DNA of 64,000 bases from Burkholderiaceae bacterium (lineage in GTDB: Bacteria > Pseudomonadota > Gammaproteobacteria > Burkholderiales > Burkholderiaceae_E), in contig JAGXFR010000049.1 of NCBI GenBank assembly GCA_024637155.1, forward strand, positions 62,001-126,000. Direction: 5' to 3'. The notes below the pieces were generated by a model. It made no database searches. It was not told where the DNA came from and worked only from the letters and a program-made list of their open reading frames with translations. A program made the translations under genes and the position numbers. Shown piece after piece: positions 1-9,273 of the stretch (position 1 is the stretch's first letter; each line of letters begins with the position of its first letter).

Positions 1-1
1 C

Positions 2-724
2 CTGGTGTTCCTCTACGACGACGACGACGAGCGCGCGCCGCAGGCCTACGCGCTGCTCGCGCAGCGAGTTTCCGCGTGGCTCTCGACGCGCACCGCCTCC
101 GGACTGCTCTTCGAGACCGACCTGCGGCTGCGCCCGAACGGCAACGCCGGGCTGCTCGTCTCGAGCGTGACCGCGTTCGACGAGTACCAGCGGAATTCGG
201 CGTGGGTCTGGGAACACCAGGCGCTCACGCGGGCGCGTTTCTGTTGCGGCGATGCGTCCATCGGGGACGCCTTCGAGAAGCTGCGTCGGGAAATCCTCGA
301 ACTCGAGCGGGATCCCGAAACGCTGCGCGACGAGGTGCTCAAGATGCGCGCGCGCATGCACGAGGGGCACCCCAATCGCAGCGCGCTTTTCGACCTCAAG
401 CACAACCGGGGCGGGATGGTCGATGTCGAATTCACGATCCAGTACCTGGTGCTGCTGCATTCGCGCAAGCACCCGCGCCTGCTGGACAATCGCGGCAACA
501 TCGCGCTCTTGCGCCGTGCCGCCGAGGAGGGTCTGATCGACGCCGGGGACGCACAAGCCGCGGCCGATGCATACCGGAACTACCGCCGCCTGCAGCATGC
601 GCTGCGGCTCAACAACAGCGAACAGTACGCGCGGGTCGACGCGTCCGAGGTGGCCGCCGAGATCGGCGCGGTGACCCGGCTGTGGGACCGCGTGTTCGCG
701 GTTCCCGGGGGAGAGGACAGCTAG
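2..724 (+). CDS. glnE: Glutamine synthetase adenylyltransferase/deadenylase, C-terminal part
   Basis: This is the C-terminal end of the bifunctional enzyme that adenylylates and deadenylylates glutamine synthetase in response to PII. The reading frame is already open at base 2, so the window cuts the gene and its start is missing. The visible 240 residues cover the second nucleotidyltransferase domain (FETDLRLRPNGNAGLL, with the acidic D-x-R type core) and the following helical domain (RGGMVDVEFTIQYLVLLHS, a GlnE signature). The stop codon TAG lies inside a CTAG shared with the stop of the convergent MFS gene. Family assignment is secure; only the missing N-terminus limits it. Confidence 0.93.
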   Translation: MVFLYDDDDERAPQAYALLAQRVSAWLSTRTASGLLFETDLRLRPNGNAGLLVSSVTAFDEYQRNSAWVWEHQALTRARFCCGDASIGDAFEKLRREILELERDPETLRDEVLKMRARMHEGHPNRSALFDLKHNRGGMVDVEFTIQYLVLLHSRKHPRLLDNRGNIALLRRAAEEGLIDAGDAQAAADAYRNYRRLQHALRLNNSEQYARVDASEVAAEIGAVTRLWDRVFAVPGGEDS

Positions 725-1983
725 TCCGCGACGACCGTGCGTACCGGCACCGTGCCGGGAAGATCCGCCGCGCCGACGTCCTGCTCGAAGCGCCAGCCGC
801 GCCGACGGCCGAGCCACACGACGGCGACGAGCACGATGAGCACGAAGGGCAGCGCCACGATGTTGAGCCACTGCCAGCCGTCGGCAACGAGCAGCGCGCC
901 GGAGGCCGCCGACGAAGTGACCATGGTCGTGAACACGCAGGCGTCGGCAAAGCCCTGTGCCCGGTTCTTCTCGTGCACCCCGTACTCGTAGGTGAGCAGC
1001 GTCGTCCCGCCCGTGTACATGAAGTTCCACCCCACGCCGAGCAGGAAGAGCGCCACCACGAACTCGTGCGTCGACGTACCGGAGAGCGCCACCGCTATCG
1101 CGCCGAGGTTGAGCAGGCAGCCGGTGAAGACCACCGGGAGGACGCCGAAACGCACGATCAGCGCGCCGGTGAACAGACCGGGCGCGAACATGCCGATCAC
1201 GTGCCATTTGAGCACGGTCGCCGCCGCGCCGAAATCGTGGTGATGGGCGTGCATCGCCAGCGGCGTCGCCACCATCAGCAGGTTCATCACCCCGTAGGAG
1301 ATCGCGCAGCACAGGATCGCGATGCGCGCGGTGGCGGGGCGCAGCAGCTCGCGCAGCGCGCGCGGCGGCCCCGCCGCAGGCACGTCGCTGCGCTCGGGAA
1401 CGTGCAATAGCTGGGCGAGCAGCAGCGAAACGATCGCCAGCACGCCCAGGGACAGGTAGGTGCCGACGTATTGTGTCGGCAGCCAGCCGCGCGACCAGCC
1501 GGCGAGCGTCGGGCCGATCACCCCGCCGGCGATTCCGCCGGTGAGCACCAGCGAGATCGCCTTGGCCCGAAACGCCGGCCGGTAGGCGTCGGCGACGTCG
1601 GCCGCCGCAAAGCGATAGCTGATTCCGAATGCGTTGAAGGTGCCGCAGACGAAAGTGGCAACGCAGAGCAGCCACAGACTTCCGATGAGCACGGCGAACC
1701 CGGCCAGGGCCGCCCCGAAAACCATCACCACCGCCCCGATCGTGTAGCCGCGCCGTCGTCCCAGACGGCCCATCACGGCGGCGGCCGGCATCGCCCAAAG
1801 CGCGGCACCGAGCACGTAGCCGGTGACCGGAAGCGTGGCGAGCAGCTTGTTGTCGGCCAGCGCGAAGCCCACCAGCCCGTTGATGGCAATGAGCGAGACG
1901 TTGATCACCAGGAGCAGCGCCTGCATGGTGGCGAGCAGCCCCACCTGGAACCCGAGACCGCGCGTGAACGAGAGCCGCTGCAT
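721..1983 (-). CDS. MFS transporter, substrate unknown
   Basis: This is a 420-residue inner-membrane protein of the major facilitator superfamily with about 12 hydrophobic segments. The loop after TM2 has the MFS motif A pattern (MGRLGRRRGY), and TM4 and TM5 are Gly/Ala-rich. I start it at the ATG giving MQRLSFTRGLGFQ. A longer in-frame extension upstream would run into the ilvE promoter region and has no membrane-protein character. It is convergent with glnE (stops overlap) and divergent from ilvE. Nothing in the neighbourhood reveals the substrate; it may export or import a small organic molecule. Confidence 0.85.
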   Translation of the reverse strand: MQRLSFTRGLGFQVGLLATMQALLLVINVSLIAINGLVGFALADNKLLATLPVTGYVLGAALWAMPAAAVMGRLGRRRGYTIGAVVMVFGAALAGFAVLIGSLWLLCVATFVCGTFNAFGISYRFAAADVADAYRPAFRAKAISLVLTGGIAGGVIGPTLAGWSRGWLPTQYVGTYLSLGVLAIVSLLLAQLLHVPERSDVPAAGPPRALRELLRPATARIAILCCAISYGVMNLLMVATPLAMHAHHHDFGAAATVLKWHVIGMFAPGLFTGALIVRFGVLPVVFTGCLLNLGAIAVALSGTSTHEFVVALFLLGVGWNFMYTGGTTLLTYEYGVHEKNRAQGFADACVFTTMVTSSAASGALLVADGWQWLNIVALPFVLIVLVAVVWLGRRRGWRFEQDVGAADLPGTVPVRTVVAD

Positions 1984-2037
1984 CGCGCTAGCATACCAGT
2001 GCGCCGGATCGCCCGCCGCAGCGCGGCCATCATTCGC

Positions 2038-2043
2038 TAGAAT
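2038..2043 (+). promoter_or_regulatory. Candidate -10 element for ilvE
   Basis: TAGAAT lies about 55 bases before the chosen ilvE start, in the short gap between the divergent MFS gene and ilvE. No convincing -35 hexamer is visible, so this is only a plausible sigma-70 site. Confidence 0.3.
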
Positions 2044-2096
2044 GGCGGATTGTCCGTGCCGTGGCGCGGCAGCACCCAACTCAGGGAGTCTCGAAC

Positions 2097-3017
2097 ATGT
2101 CGATGTCCGACCGCGATGGTCTGATCTGGTACGACGGAAAGATGGTGGACTGGCGCTCGGCCAACGTTCATGTGCTCACCCACACGCTGCACTACGGCAT
2201 GGGCGTATTCGAGGGGGTGCGCGCCTACCAGACCGACCAGGGTGCCGCCATCTTTCGCCTCCCGGAACACACGCGGCGACTGTTCAATTCGGCCAAGATC
2301 CTGGGCATGACGATTCCGTTCTCCTACGAGGAGATCGCCCAGGCGCAGAAGGACGCGGTCCGCGAGAACCAACTGGAGTCCTGCTACCTGCGCCCGCTGG
2401 TGTGGTTCGGCTCAGAGAAGCTCGGGCTCTCGCCCACCGGCAACACGGTTCACGTCGCGATCGCCGCCTGGGCCTGGGGCGCGTACCTTGGCGAGGAAGG
2501 GCTGGCCAAGGGCATCCGCGTCAAGACCTCGTCGTTCACACGCCACCACGTCAACGTTTCGCTGGTGCGCGCCAAGGCCTGCGGCTACTACATCAATTCG
2601 ATCCTCGCCCACCAGGAAGCAGCGGCCGACGGCTACGATGAAGCGCTGCTGCTCGACACCGAAGGGTACGTCTCCGAGGGTCCCGGGGAAAACGTGTTTG
2701 TCGTGCGCAACGAGACGATCTACACGCCCGATGTAGCGTCGTGCCTCGACGGCATCACCCGCAACTCGGTGCTGACCATGGCGCGCGACCTGGGCATTCC
2801 CGTGGTCGAGAAGCGCATCACGCGCGACGAGATGTATTGCTGCGACGAGGCTTTCTTCACCGGCACGGCGGCCGAGATCACACCCATCCGTGAGCTTGAC
2901 CGCCGCACGCTTGGCGAAGGCCGACGCGGCCCGATCACCGAAAAAATCCAGACCTTGTTTTTCGACGTCGTGGCCGGACGCAACGATCACTACGCCGGCT
3001 GGCTTTCCCACGTTTGA
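2097..3017 (+). CDS. ilvE: Branched-chain amino acid aminotransferase
   Basis: This class IV PLP aminotransferase of 306 residues interconverts Val, Leu and Ile with their 2-oxo acids using glutamate/2-oxoglutarate. The N-terminus has DGLIWYDGKMVDW and HTLHYGMGVFEGVRAY, typical of bacterial IlvE. The PLP lysine lies in VRAKACGYYINSILA near residue 160, and the C-terminal phosphate-binding part reads FFTGTAAEITPI. The ATG at 2097 follows an AGGGAG ribosome-binding site and gives the usual family length; an upstream in-frame ATG would add 12 non-conserved residues. A zinc-finger gene follows after 33 bases, probably co-transcribed. Confidence 0.95.
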   Translation: MSMSDRDGLIWYDGKMVDWRSANVHVLTHTLHYGMGVFEGVRAYQTDQGAAIFRLPEHTRRLFNSAKILGMTIPFSYEEIAQAQKDAVRENQLESCYLRPLVWFGSEKLGLSPTGNTVHVAIAAWAWGAYLGEEGLAKGIRVKTSSFTRHHVNVSLVRAKACGYYINSILAHQEAAADGYDEALLLDTEGYVSEGPGENVFVVRNETIYTPDVASCLDGITRNSVLTMARDLGIPVVEKRITRDEMYCCDEAFFTGTAAEITPIRELDRRTLGEGRRGPITEKIQTLFFDVVAGRNDHYAGWLSHV

Positions 3018-3050
3018 GACGCGCCATTTCTTCTGTGAGCAAGAGCGACC

Positions 3051-3251
3051 ATGGCTGAAACCAGAACCGGGCAGTTCATTCAACTCGAGGCGTCCGACCT
3101 CCCCCTGTGCTGCCCGAACCGCAAGACCGCGGTGTGGAACTTGCATCCGCGGGTGTTCCTGCAGGCCGACGCGAAGGGCGAGGCGCACTGCCCCTATTGC
3201 GGAACCGCGTACCGGATGGATCCCGAGGCACTTGCCCACGCCGGGCACTGA
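3051..3251 (+). CDS. Small zinc-finger protein (zf-CHCC family)
   Basis: This 66-residue protein has a CHCC-type zinc site: an early LCCPN, then NLHPRVFL, then CPYCGTAYRM. The spacing matches the bacterial zf-CHCC family, related to the NDUFS6/complex I accessory fold. Such genes commonly follow ilvE in Betaproteobacteria, which fits its position 33 bases downstream. Its biochemical role is not established; metal binding is inferred from the conserved Cys/His pattern. It precedes a YheT-type hydrolase on the same strand. Confidence 0.85.
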   Translation: MAETRTGQFIQLEASDLPLCCPNRKTAVWNLHPRVFLQADAKGEAHCPYCGTAYRMDPEALAHAGH

Positions 3252-3276
3252 TCCCGGCGTCTCGCCCGGGATCGGC

Positions 3277-4305
3277 GTGCCGCGACTCGATTCCGGCTCC
3301 ACCTCGACCCCTGGGGCCTTCGCGCCGGAGCACTACGCAAACCCGGGCTGGCTGCGCGGCGCGCACGCGCAGACGATCTACGCCGCCCTGCTCGCGCCGC
3401 GCCCGCGCGTCGCGTATCGACGCGAATGCTGGAACTTGCCGGACGGGGACTTTCTCGACGCCGACTTCGCGTTCGATCCCGAGGGCGCTGCGCCCGACGA
3501 TTCCGCGCCGCTCGTCGTGCTGCTGCACGGCCTCGAAGGGAGTTCGCACAGCCACTATTCCATGGCCACCATGCACGAGGTGCTGCGCCGAGGCTGGCGT
3601 GGCGTGGTGGTGCACTGGCGCGGCTGCGGCGGCGAGATCAACCTCGCACCCCGCGCCTACCACTCCGGCGAGACGGGCGACGTCGACTGGGCGCTGCGCC
3701 GCCTCGCCGCACGGCAGGGACGCGACACGAAGCGCTTCGTGATCGGGATTTCGCTGGGCGGCAACGCGCTGCTCAAGTGGCTCGGCGAACAGGGATCCGC
3801 CGCGTCCTCGATCATCGATGGCGCGGCGGCGGTATCGGCCCCGCATGACCTGCACGCCGGGGCACGAGCGCTGTCCCATGGCTTCAACCTGCTCTACGCG
3901 CAGAACTTCCTGCGCTCGCTCAAGCGCAAGAGCCTGTCCAAGCTCATCCAGTTTCCGGGACTCTTCGATCGCGAGCGCATGATGGCCGCACGCACCTTCT
4001 TCGACTTCGACGACGCGGTGACCGCCCCGCTCCACGGCTTCGCCGACTGCTACGACTACTGGGAGAGGTGTTCCAGCCGTCGCTTCGTGGGCGGCATCCG
4101 AACGCCAACGCTGATCGTCAATGCGCGCAACGACCCCTTCCTGCCGGCCGCCGCCCTGATCGATCCGGGCACCCTGCCCGCTGCCGTACAGGCCTTCTAC
4201 CCGGACACGGGCGGGCACGCCGGCTTCGTGACGGGCGACTTCCGCGGGCGGATCGACTGGATCCCGCGCCAGGCACTGTCCTTCTTCGTCCCCCTGTGCA
4301 GCTGA
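3277..4305 (+). CDS. YheT-family alpha/beta hydrolase
   Basis: This alpha/beta hydrolase of about 342 residues belongs to the YheT/EMB8 family (COG0429), related to esterases and acyltransferases of lipid metabolism. It shows an HGLEGSS oxyanion strand, a nucleophile elbow GISLGGNALLKWL with the catalytic Ser, an acid in NARNDPFLP and the histidine in GGHAGF. The N-terminal HYANPGWLRGAHAQTIY is characteristic of the family. The start is uncertain: there is no ATG, and I take the GTG at 3277, 25 bases after the zinc-finger stop. The natural substrate is unknown. Confidence 0.83.
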   Translation: MPRLDSGSTSTPGAFAPEHYANPGWLRGAHAQTIYAALLAPRPRVAYRRECWNLPDGDFLDADFAFDPEGAAPDDSAPLVVLLHGLEGSSHSHYSMATMHEVLRRGWRGVVVHWRGCGGEINLAPRAYHSGETGDVDWALRRLAARQGRDTKRFVIGISLGGNALLKWLGEQGSAASSIIDGAAAVSAPHDLHAGARALSHGFNLLYAQNFLRSLKRKSLSKLIQFPGLFDRERMMAARTFFDFDDAVTAPLHGFADCYDYWERCSSRRFVGGIRTPTLIVNARNDPFLPAAALIDPGTLPAAVQAFYPDTGGHAGFVTGDFRGRIDWIPRQALSFFVPLCS

Positions 4306-4315
4306 TCCGGCGGAC

Positions 4316-5881
4316 TCACCCGTCGCGCCGTTGCGTCTTGCTGTCCTCCCGCTCGCGGCGCAGTTCCTGTTCGAGTTCGCGCAGGCGCGCGTCAATCCGC
4401 GAGCCCGTGTAGAAGTCCAACCCGCGTGTCCGGCGCGCCAGCTGCAGCTGCTCGATCGCCGCCGGCCACGCGCCGGCGAGCGCATATTGCTCGGCCGTGG
4501 CCTGGTGCGCCAACGCGACGTTGCCGCTGGAGAACTGTGCCTCGGCGAGCATCTTCCAGAGTTGGGAATCCGCGGGCCATTCGCGCAGTCGCTCGGTGAT
4601 GAAGCCGACCGCCGCGGGAAACTCGCGCATCCCGAGCAAGGCCCGGGCGCGCAGTTGCACGAGCGTGCGCGAGCGTGGGGAAGTGCGCAACGCGGCGTCC
4701 GCGAGCGCCAGCGCAGCGGGCAACATGCCCGCGTCGAGTTCCACCTCGACCCCGACACGATCCAGATACGCATCCCCGCCGGAAACCCGGCTGCGCGCCT
4801 GCGCGAGCGCCTGACGCGCCGCCTCGAAGTCGCGCTGGGCATGCGCGATCACGGCCAGGCCGTACCAACGCACCCCGTCCGCGGTCCCGGTGCCCTCGCC
4901 ACGCGCGGCCTCGAGATGAGCGCGCGCGAGACGCAGTCCATCGACGCTCCGGTCGGCCAGCGCGCGCAGCCGCGCACGAACGAGTTCAAAGCCAATGTCG
5001 TCCCGACGAGCCGGCGCGCCCTGCACGATCGCGTCCCGGACCCGCCCCTGGATGTCGGCCATGCGGTCCGTGGTGAACGGGTGGGTCTGCAGATACGCGG
5101 GGGCGCCGGTGTCGTGGAAGCGCGAAGCGCGCTGGATCCGCCCGAAGAAGCCGACCATGTCGCGCGGGTCGAAACCGGCCTGCGTGAGCATTTCCAGGCC
5201 GATCCGGTCGGCCTCGCGTTCGGCGTCGCGCGAAAAGCTCAGCATCTGCTGGTTCTGGACCGACTCCCCGAGCGCCAGCACACCGCCCGCGGCCTGCGGA
5301 TTCGAACGCACCGCGAGTGCTGCGAGGACCAGTGCCGCGATCGACAGCACGGAACCCTGACGCTCGCGCTCGAGCATCCGCGCGATGTGGCGCTGGGTGA
5401 CGTGGGCCATTTCGTGGGCCAGCACCGAGGCGAGTTCGGATTCGCTCTGCGCCGCGAGCATCAGCCCGGTGTGCACGCCGATGAACCCGCCGGGCAATGC
5501 GAACGCGTTGAGCGACGGGTCGGACACCAGGAAGAATTCGAAACGGAAGCCCTCGGCGCTCGCGGCACCCGGCAGGCGAACGGCGAGCCGATTCAGGTAA
5601 TCGGTGCCCTCGGTGTCGTCGAGGACCGATGCGTTGCGGCGCAGATCGCGCATGATCGCCTCGCCGATCCGGCGCTCGAGCATCTGCGAGAGCTCGCCCC
5701 CGCCGGGATCACCCAGCCGCGGCAGATTGCCCGTCTGCGCCCGCATCGGCGCGGCGCTCGCGGCCAGCGCGAGCGCGACGGTCACGCAGATCGCCGCGCG
5801 GATCCGCCGCGCGCGCGGCGCGCGCGCAGGGAGCGCAGCGCGACCGCGTTCCGATTCCTGCCCTTCACTCCATGAAGCCAT
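4316..5881 (-). CDS. Periplasmic M48 metalloprotease with C-terminal helical repeats (BepA-like)
   Basis: This 521-residue exported metallopeptidase resembles BepA/YfgC, which degrades or assists assembly of outer-membrane proteins. It has a basic start and a hydrophobic signal segment (about residues 28-48, ending near MRAQ). The HEMAH zinc motif is at about 156-160, and the third ligand lies in EREADRIG near residue 230. About 250 residues of Ala/Leu-rich helical, TPR-like sequence follow. The start is the ATG encoding MASWSEGQ; upstream sequence overlaps the moaC promoter. It is divergent from moaC and convergent with the YheT-type gene. Confidence 0.88.
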   Translation of the reverse strand: MASWSEGQESERGRAALPARAPRARRIRAAICVTVALALAASAAPMRAQTGNLPRLGDPGGGELSQMLERRIGEAIMRDLRRNASVLDDTEGTDYLNRLAVRLPGAASAEGFRFEFFLVSDPSLNAFALPGGFIGVHTGLMLAAQSESELASVLAHEMAHVTQRHIARMLERERQGSVLSIAALVLAALAVRSNPQAAGGVLALGESVQNQQMLSFSRDAEREADRIGLEMLTQAGFDPRDMVGFFGRIQRASRFHDTGAPAYLQTHPFTTDRMADIQGRVRDAIVQGAPARRDDIGFELVRARLRALADRSVDGLRLARAHLEAARGEGTGTADGVRWYGLAVIAHAQRDFEAARQALAQARSRVSGGDAYLDRVGVEVELDAGMLPAALALADAALRTSPRSRTLVQLRARALLGMREFPAAVGFITERLREWPADSQLWKMLAEAQFSSGNVALAHQATAEQYALAGAWPAAIEQLQLARRTRGLDFYTGSRIDARLRELEQELRREREDSKTQRRDG

Positions 5882-5948
5882 AAGCCCCTCGCGGCAACCC
5901 GAGGTCCGCCACAACCCGGTTATGATAGCCACTCCCGGAATGCCCACG

Positions 5949-6428
5949 ATGAGCGACCCGCTGACCCACTTCGACTCCGCCGGCCATGCCCACATGGTCG
6001 ACGTCGCGGACAAGGACGTCACGCGCCGTGTGGCGATCGCCTCCGGCACGATCCGCATGAGGCCCGCCACGCTGGAGCTGATTTGCGCGGGGACGGCGAA
6101 GAAGGGGGATGTGCTCGGCGTCGCGCGGATCGCCGCGATCCAGGGCGCCAAGCGCACCGCAGACCTGATCCCCCTGTGCCACCCGATCGCGCTCACGCGC
6201 GTGGCCGTCGACTTCGAGACCGACGTCGCGAATGCCGCCGTGCATTGCCGCGCGACCGTGGAGTGCAGTGGCCAGACCGGGGTCGAGATGGAGGCGCTGA
6301 CCGCCGTGCAGGTCGGGCTCCTGACCATCTACGACATGTGCAAGGCGGTGGATCGGGCGATGGTGATCGAGAACGTCCGGCTGCTCGAGAAGCACGGCGG
6401 GAAGTCGGGGAGTTTCATCGCGCCCTAG
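5949..6428 (+). CDS. moaC: Cyclic pyranopterin monophosphate synthase
   Basis: MoaC acts with MoaA in molybdenum cofactor synthesis, converting the 3',8-cyclo-GTP intermediate to cyclic pyranopterin monophosphate. The 159-residue product has the conserved [17 protein letters not shown], the active-site [10 protein letters not shown] and the [20 protein letters not shown] block. The length fits the usual 158-161. I chose ATG 5949; ATGs at 5940 and 5922 would add 3 or 9 residues. No other moa genes are present, so here it stands alone, divergent from the M48 protease gene. Confidence 0.95.
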   Translation: MSDPLTHFDSAGHAHMVDVADKDVTRRVAIASGTIRMRPATLELICAGTAKKGDVLGVARIAAIQGAKRTADLIPLCHPIALTRVAVDFETDVANAAVHCRATVECSGQTGVEMEALTAVQVGLLTIYDMCKAVDRAMVIENVRLLEKHGGKSGSFIAP

Positions 6429-6467
6429 GCCCGCCGCGCTGCCGCGCCGTCCGCGCGCCCCTCTGCA

Positions 6468-6659
6468 CTATTTCTTCGCGTCGTCCGAATCCGGAATCAC
6501 GGCGTTCAGCACCGCGCCCGTCGCCTTCACACCGGTCTTGACGACGACCGCGGCCACCGTCACGGCGGCGTCCGCTACCGCCACCACCGCGCACCCGCTG
6601 ATAAGCACCGCGGCGAGGACAAGCACGCTGCGCGCCAGGGCGCCGCTCACGCTTGTCAC
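6468..6659 (-). CDS. Small predicted lipoprotein
   Basis: This product of about 63 residues begins with a hydrophobic segment ending in the lipobox-like LISGC, after which the mature part is Val/Ala-rich and ends in DSDDAKK. This suggests a lipid-anchored envelope mini-protein. I start at the GTG at 6659, which places the gene 4 bases after the DUF2062 gene and so probably in one transcript. Its function is unknown. The hydrophobic mature part could instead form a glycine-zipper-like membrane segment. Confidence 0.55.
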   Translation of the reverse strand: MTSVSGALARSVLVLAAVLISGCAVVAVADAAVTVAAVVVKTGVKATGAVLNAVIPDSDDAKK

Positions 6660-6663
6660 AAAA

Positions 6664-7236
6664 TCACGGGGCCGCGCGCTCGCACTGGCGTGCGGCGACC
6701 CGGCGCCGCAAGCGGCGCACCGTCGTCCAGCGCCACGCCAGGTCGACGGCAAAGTAGCCGAGCACGGCGCCGACGACGGCGAAGATGACCAGCCCGATCA
6801 CGAGTGGCTGTCCCACCCCGGTCATCCACTCCCAGAGCCTCGGAATCCATTGCACGACGGCCTCGGTCTGTGCCTCGAGCGCGTCGGCGATCTCTTCGTG
6901 GACCGCCGCAAGCGGCTTGGGTCCCGTGACCAGCATGCCGGTGCGGTACGCCAGGTAGTAGATCGGCGGGAACGTAAAGGGGTTGGTGACGAAGGTGCTG
7001 AGGGCCGCCACCGTGATGTTCGCGCGCAGGATGATCGCCACGGCGACCGCGAACACGATCTGGGCGACCGGCAGGATGAACCCGAAGAAGAGCCCGATCG
7101 CAACCGCCAGGGCCACCGAGCGCCGGTTGAAGCGCAGCACCCCCTCGCGCCCGAGCATGGGCGCGAACGGACGCAGCATCCAGTTCTGCTGCAAAGTCTC
7201 GTGCCGCGGCGAGTACCGCTTGAAGAACTTGCGCAT
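6664..7236 (-). CDS. DUF2062 integral membrane protein
   Basis: This 190-residue membrane protein of the DUF2062 family has a basic N-terminus (MRKFFKRYSPRHETLQQN) followed by about four hydrophobic segments. The family block SVALAVAIGLFFGFILPV and the TNPFTFPPIYYLAYRTG stretch are clear. The family has no firm biochemical role. The gene overlaps nothing but leads into a small lipoprotein gene 4 bases later. The 170 bases up to mgtE hold no recognisable gene. Confidence 0.85.
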   Translation of the reverse strand: MRKFFKRYSPRHETLQQNWMLRPFAPMLGREGVLRFNRRSVALAVAIGLFFGFILPVAQIVFAVAVAIILRANITVAALSTFVTNPFTFPPIYYLAYRTGMLVTGPKPLAAVHEEIADALEAQTEAVVQWIPRLWEWMTGVGQPLVIGLVIFAVVGAVLGYFAVDLAWRWTTVRRLRRRVAARQCERAAP

Positions 7237-7406
7237 CGTCCGTCCATCCTACGCCAACCCGGGCTCATGCCCGAGGGTGCCCGATTGTGCCTAAAAATTG
7301 CGCACACCGGGAGTGAAAACCGACCGGCGGCGGCATTCAGCCCCGCGACCGTGGCGCATTTCGTACATGGGGCGCTGGACAGCGCCGCTGCGAGCGGGGA
7401 CCGGCC

Positions 7407-9056
7407 TCAGCGGAAGAGTACGCTCGCCAGCCCCAGAAAGATGAAGAACCCCATGCTATCGGTCGAGAAAGTCAACAGCACCGAGGAGCCCATCGCCGGG
7501 TCGCGGCCCATCTTCTGGAGCATCAGCGGCACACCCAGGCCGATCATCGAACCGAGCAGCAGGTTCGCGATCATGGCGAGCGTCATCGTCGCGCCCAGCA
7601 GCATCCCGTTGGGGGTGTCGCTGTAGAGCCACCACGCGAACAGACCCGCGATCCCACCCCAGACGAGTCCGTTCAGTGCCGCGATGCCCAGTTCCTTGAG
7701 CGCCAGTCGCCGCGCGTTGGCGTGAGTCACCTGACCGAGCGCGAGCGTGCGGATGAACAGCGTCATCGTCTGGTTGCCCGAGTTCCCGGCGATCCCGGCG
7801 ACGATGGGCATCAACGCCGCCAGCGCGACCACGCGCTCGATCGTCCCCTCGAAGAGCCCGATCACCCGGGACGCGAAGAACGCCGTGCACAGGTTCAGCG
7901 CCAGCCACAGCCAGCGGTTGCGGGCCGACGCCCAGATGCCGGCGAACAGATCCTCATCATCGCGCAGGCCGGCCTGACCGAAGAGGTCCGCTTCGCCCTC
8001 CTCGCGAATCACGTCGACGACCTCGGACACGGTCAGACGCCCGATCAGCCGGTTCCCGGGCCCCACGACCGCGGCCGAGACCAGGTCATAACGCTCGAAG
8101 GCCTGCGCCGCCTCGGAAACCTCGTCGTGGGCGTCGAGCGTCAGCATCTCGCGCTTCATCACCTCGTCCACCGACACGTCGGGCTCGTTGACCAGCAGCC
8201 GATCCAGCGGCAGCGTGCCAAGCAGCGCCTCATGGCGATCGATCACGAACACCTGGTCCGTGTGATCGGGCAGCGCGTCGAAACGCCGCAGATAACGCAA
8301 CACGACCTCGAGCGTGACGTCGTTGCGCACCGTCACGTAGTCGAAATCCATCCGTGCCCCGACCGAGTCCTCCGGGTAGGACATCGCTGCGCGCAACTGC
8401 CCGCGCTCCTCCGGGCTCAGACCCTTCTGGATCTGCTCGACGACCTCGCGGGGCAGGTACGGGACCAGGTCCGCAATCTCGTCGGCGTCGAGATTCTCCA
8501 TCGCCTCGACGAGTTCGCGACGGTCCATCGACGCGATCAGCGACTCGCGCACCGCATCCGAGACTTCGAGCAGGATGTTGCCGTCGCGCGAAGCCTTGGC
8601 CAGTGCCCAGATGACGAGCCGCTCGTCGAGCGGCAGCGCCTCGAGAATGTAGGCAACGTCGGCCGGATGCAGCCCGTCGACCTCCTCGCGCAGTGCGCTG
8701 AGATCGTGCACCAGGCTAAGTTCGGCGATCAGCTCGGCCCGCTCCGCCGGCTTGCGGACATCTTCGCGCTCGGCCAAGGCGAGCAGCAGCGGGTGCCCGT
8801 GGAGCAGTTGCAGCACCCGAGCCAGTGCCAGCGTGTCGGCCTCGGGATCGGCGGGCACGACGGCCTCTTCGTCCTCTTCCTCGTCGTCTTCCCAGTCTTC
8901 CAGGTCCGCGACGCTCTCTTCTGCGGCAGCGCCGTCGTCTTTGCCCGCCGGCGCGCCCGGCGATTGCGCACGATCGGACGCAGCCGCAGCCGGCTGGGCG
9001 TCCGGGCCGGGATCGATGCCCGGGAGTCCGGGCTCTTTTTCGGGAAGATCTGCCAT
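7407..9056 (-). CDS. mgtE: Magnesium transporter MgtE
   Basis: This 549-residue MgtE-type magnesium channel has an N-terminal cytosolic MgtE_N domain (AELIAELSLVHDLSAL, LHPADVAYILEALP), two CBS domains (YVTVRNDVTLEVVLRYLRR, then the segment around MLTLDAHDEV), a connecting helix and five C-terminal membrane helices. Those include GIAGNSGNQTMTLFIRTLA, the conserved pore-region GNSGNQT. The N-terminus carries about 100 extra residues, rich in Asp/Glu. ATG 9056 is used; a GTG at 9074 would add six residues. Nearby genes suggest no link, so it is probably a single transcription unit. Confidence 0.95.
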   Translation of the reverse strand: MADLPEKEPGLPGIDPGPDAQPAAAASDRAQSPGAPAGKDDGAAAEESVADLEDWEDDEEEDEEAVVPADPEADTLALARVLQLLHGHPLLLALAEREDVRKPAERAELIAELSLVHDLSALREEVDGLHPADVAYILEALPLDERLVIWALAKASRDGNILLEVSDAVRESLIASMDRRELVEAMENLDADEIADLVPYLPREVVEQIQKGLSPEERGQLRAAMSYPEDSVGARMDFDYVTVRNDVTLEVVLRYLRRFDALPDHTDQVFVIDRHEALLGTLPLDRLLVNEPDVSVDEVMKREMLTLDAHDEVSEAAQAFERYDLVSAAVVGPGNRLIGRLTVSEVVDVIREEGEADLFGQAGLRDDEDLFAGIWASARNRWLWLALNLCTAFFASRVIGLFEGTIERVVALAALMPIVAGIAGNSGNQTMTLFIRTLALGQVTHANARRLALKELGIAALNGLVWGGIAGLFAWWLYSDTPNGMLLGATMTLAMIANLLLGSMIGLGVPLMLQKMGRDPAMGSSVLLTFSTDSMGFFIFLGLASVLFR

Positions 9057-9273
9057 GTCAGAAGGGCTCGTCACTTCGCGCGCGCCGTCCCGACAGGGCC
9101 TGATGGGTCAGGATGGGAGGTGGGGCGTGCGCGAACGGCTATGTGTTCTCGGTTTCACTGGGTAGGGGACGCGCTGCGTCCGCTGCGGCAACGTGCGGGA
9201 TTATCCTTGAACGCGGCTCCCGACCCAAGCGCTCATCGACAAAAAGGGTCTTTTTTCTGCGCCGACGGGGCGC

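Noticed and set aside
2890-3276. N-terminal extension of the YheT-type hydrolase frame back into ilvE
   Set aside because: The extra residues are out-of-frame readings of ilvE and the zinc-finger gene and show no family similarity.
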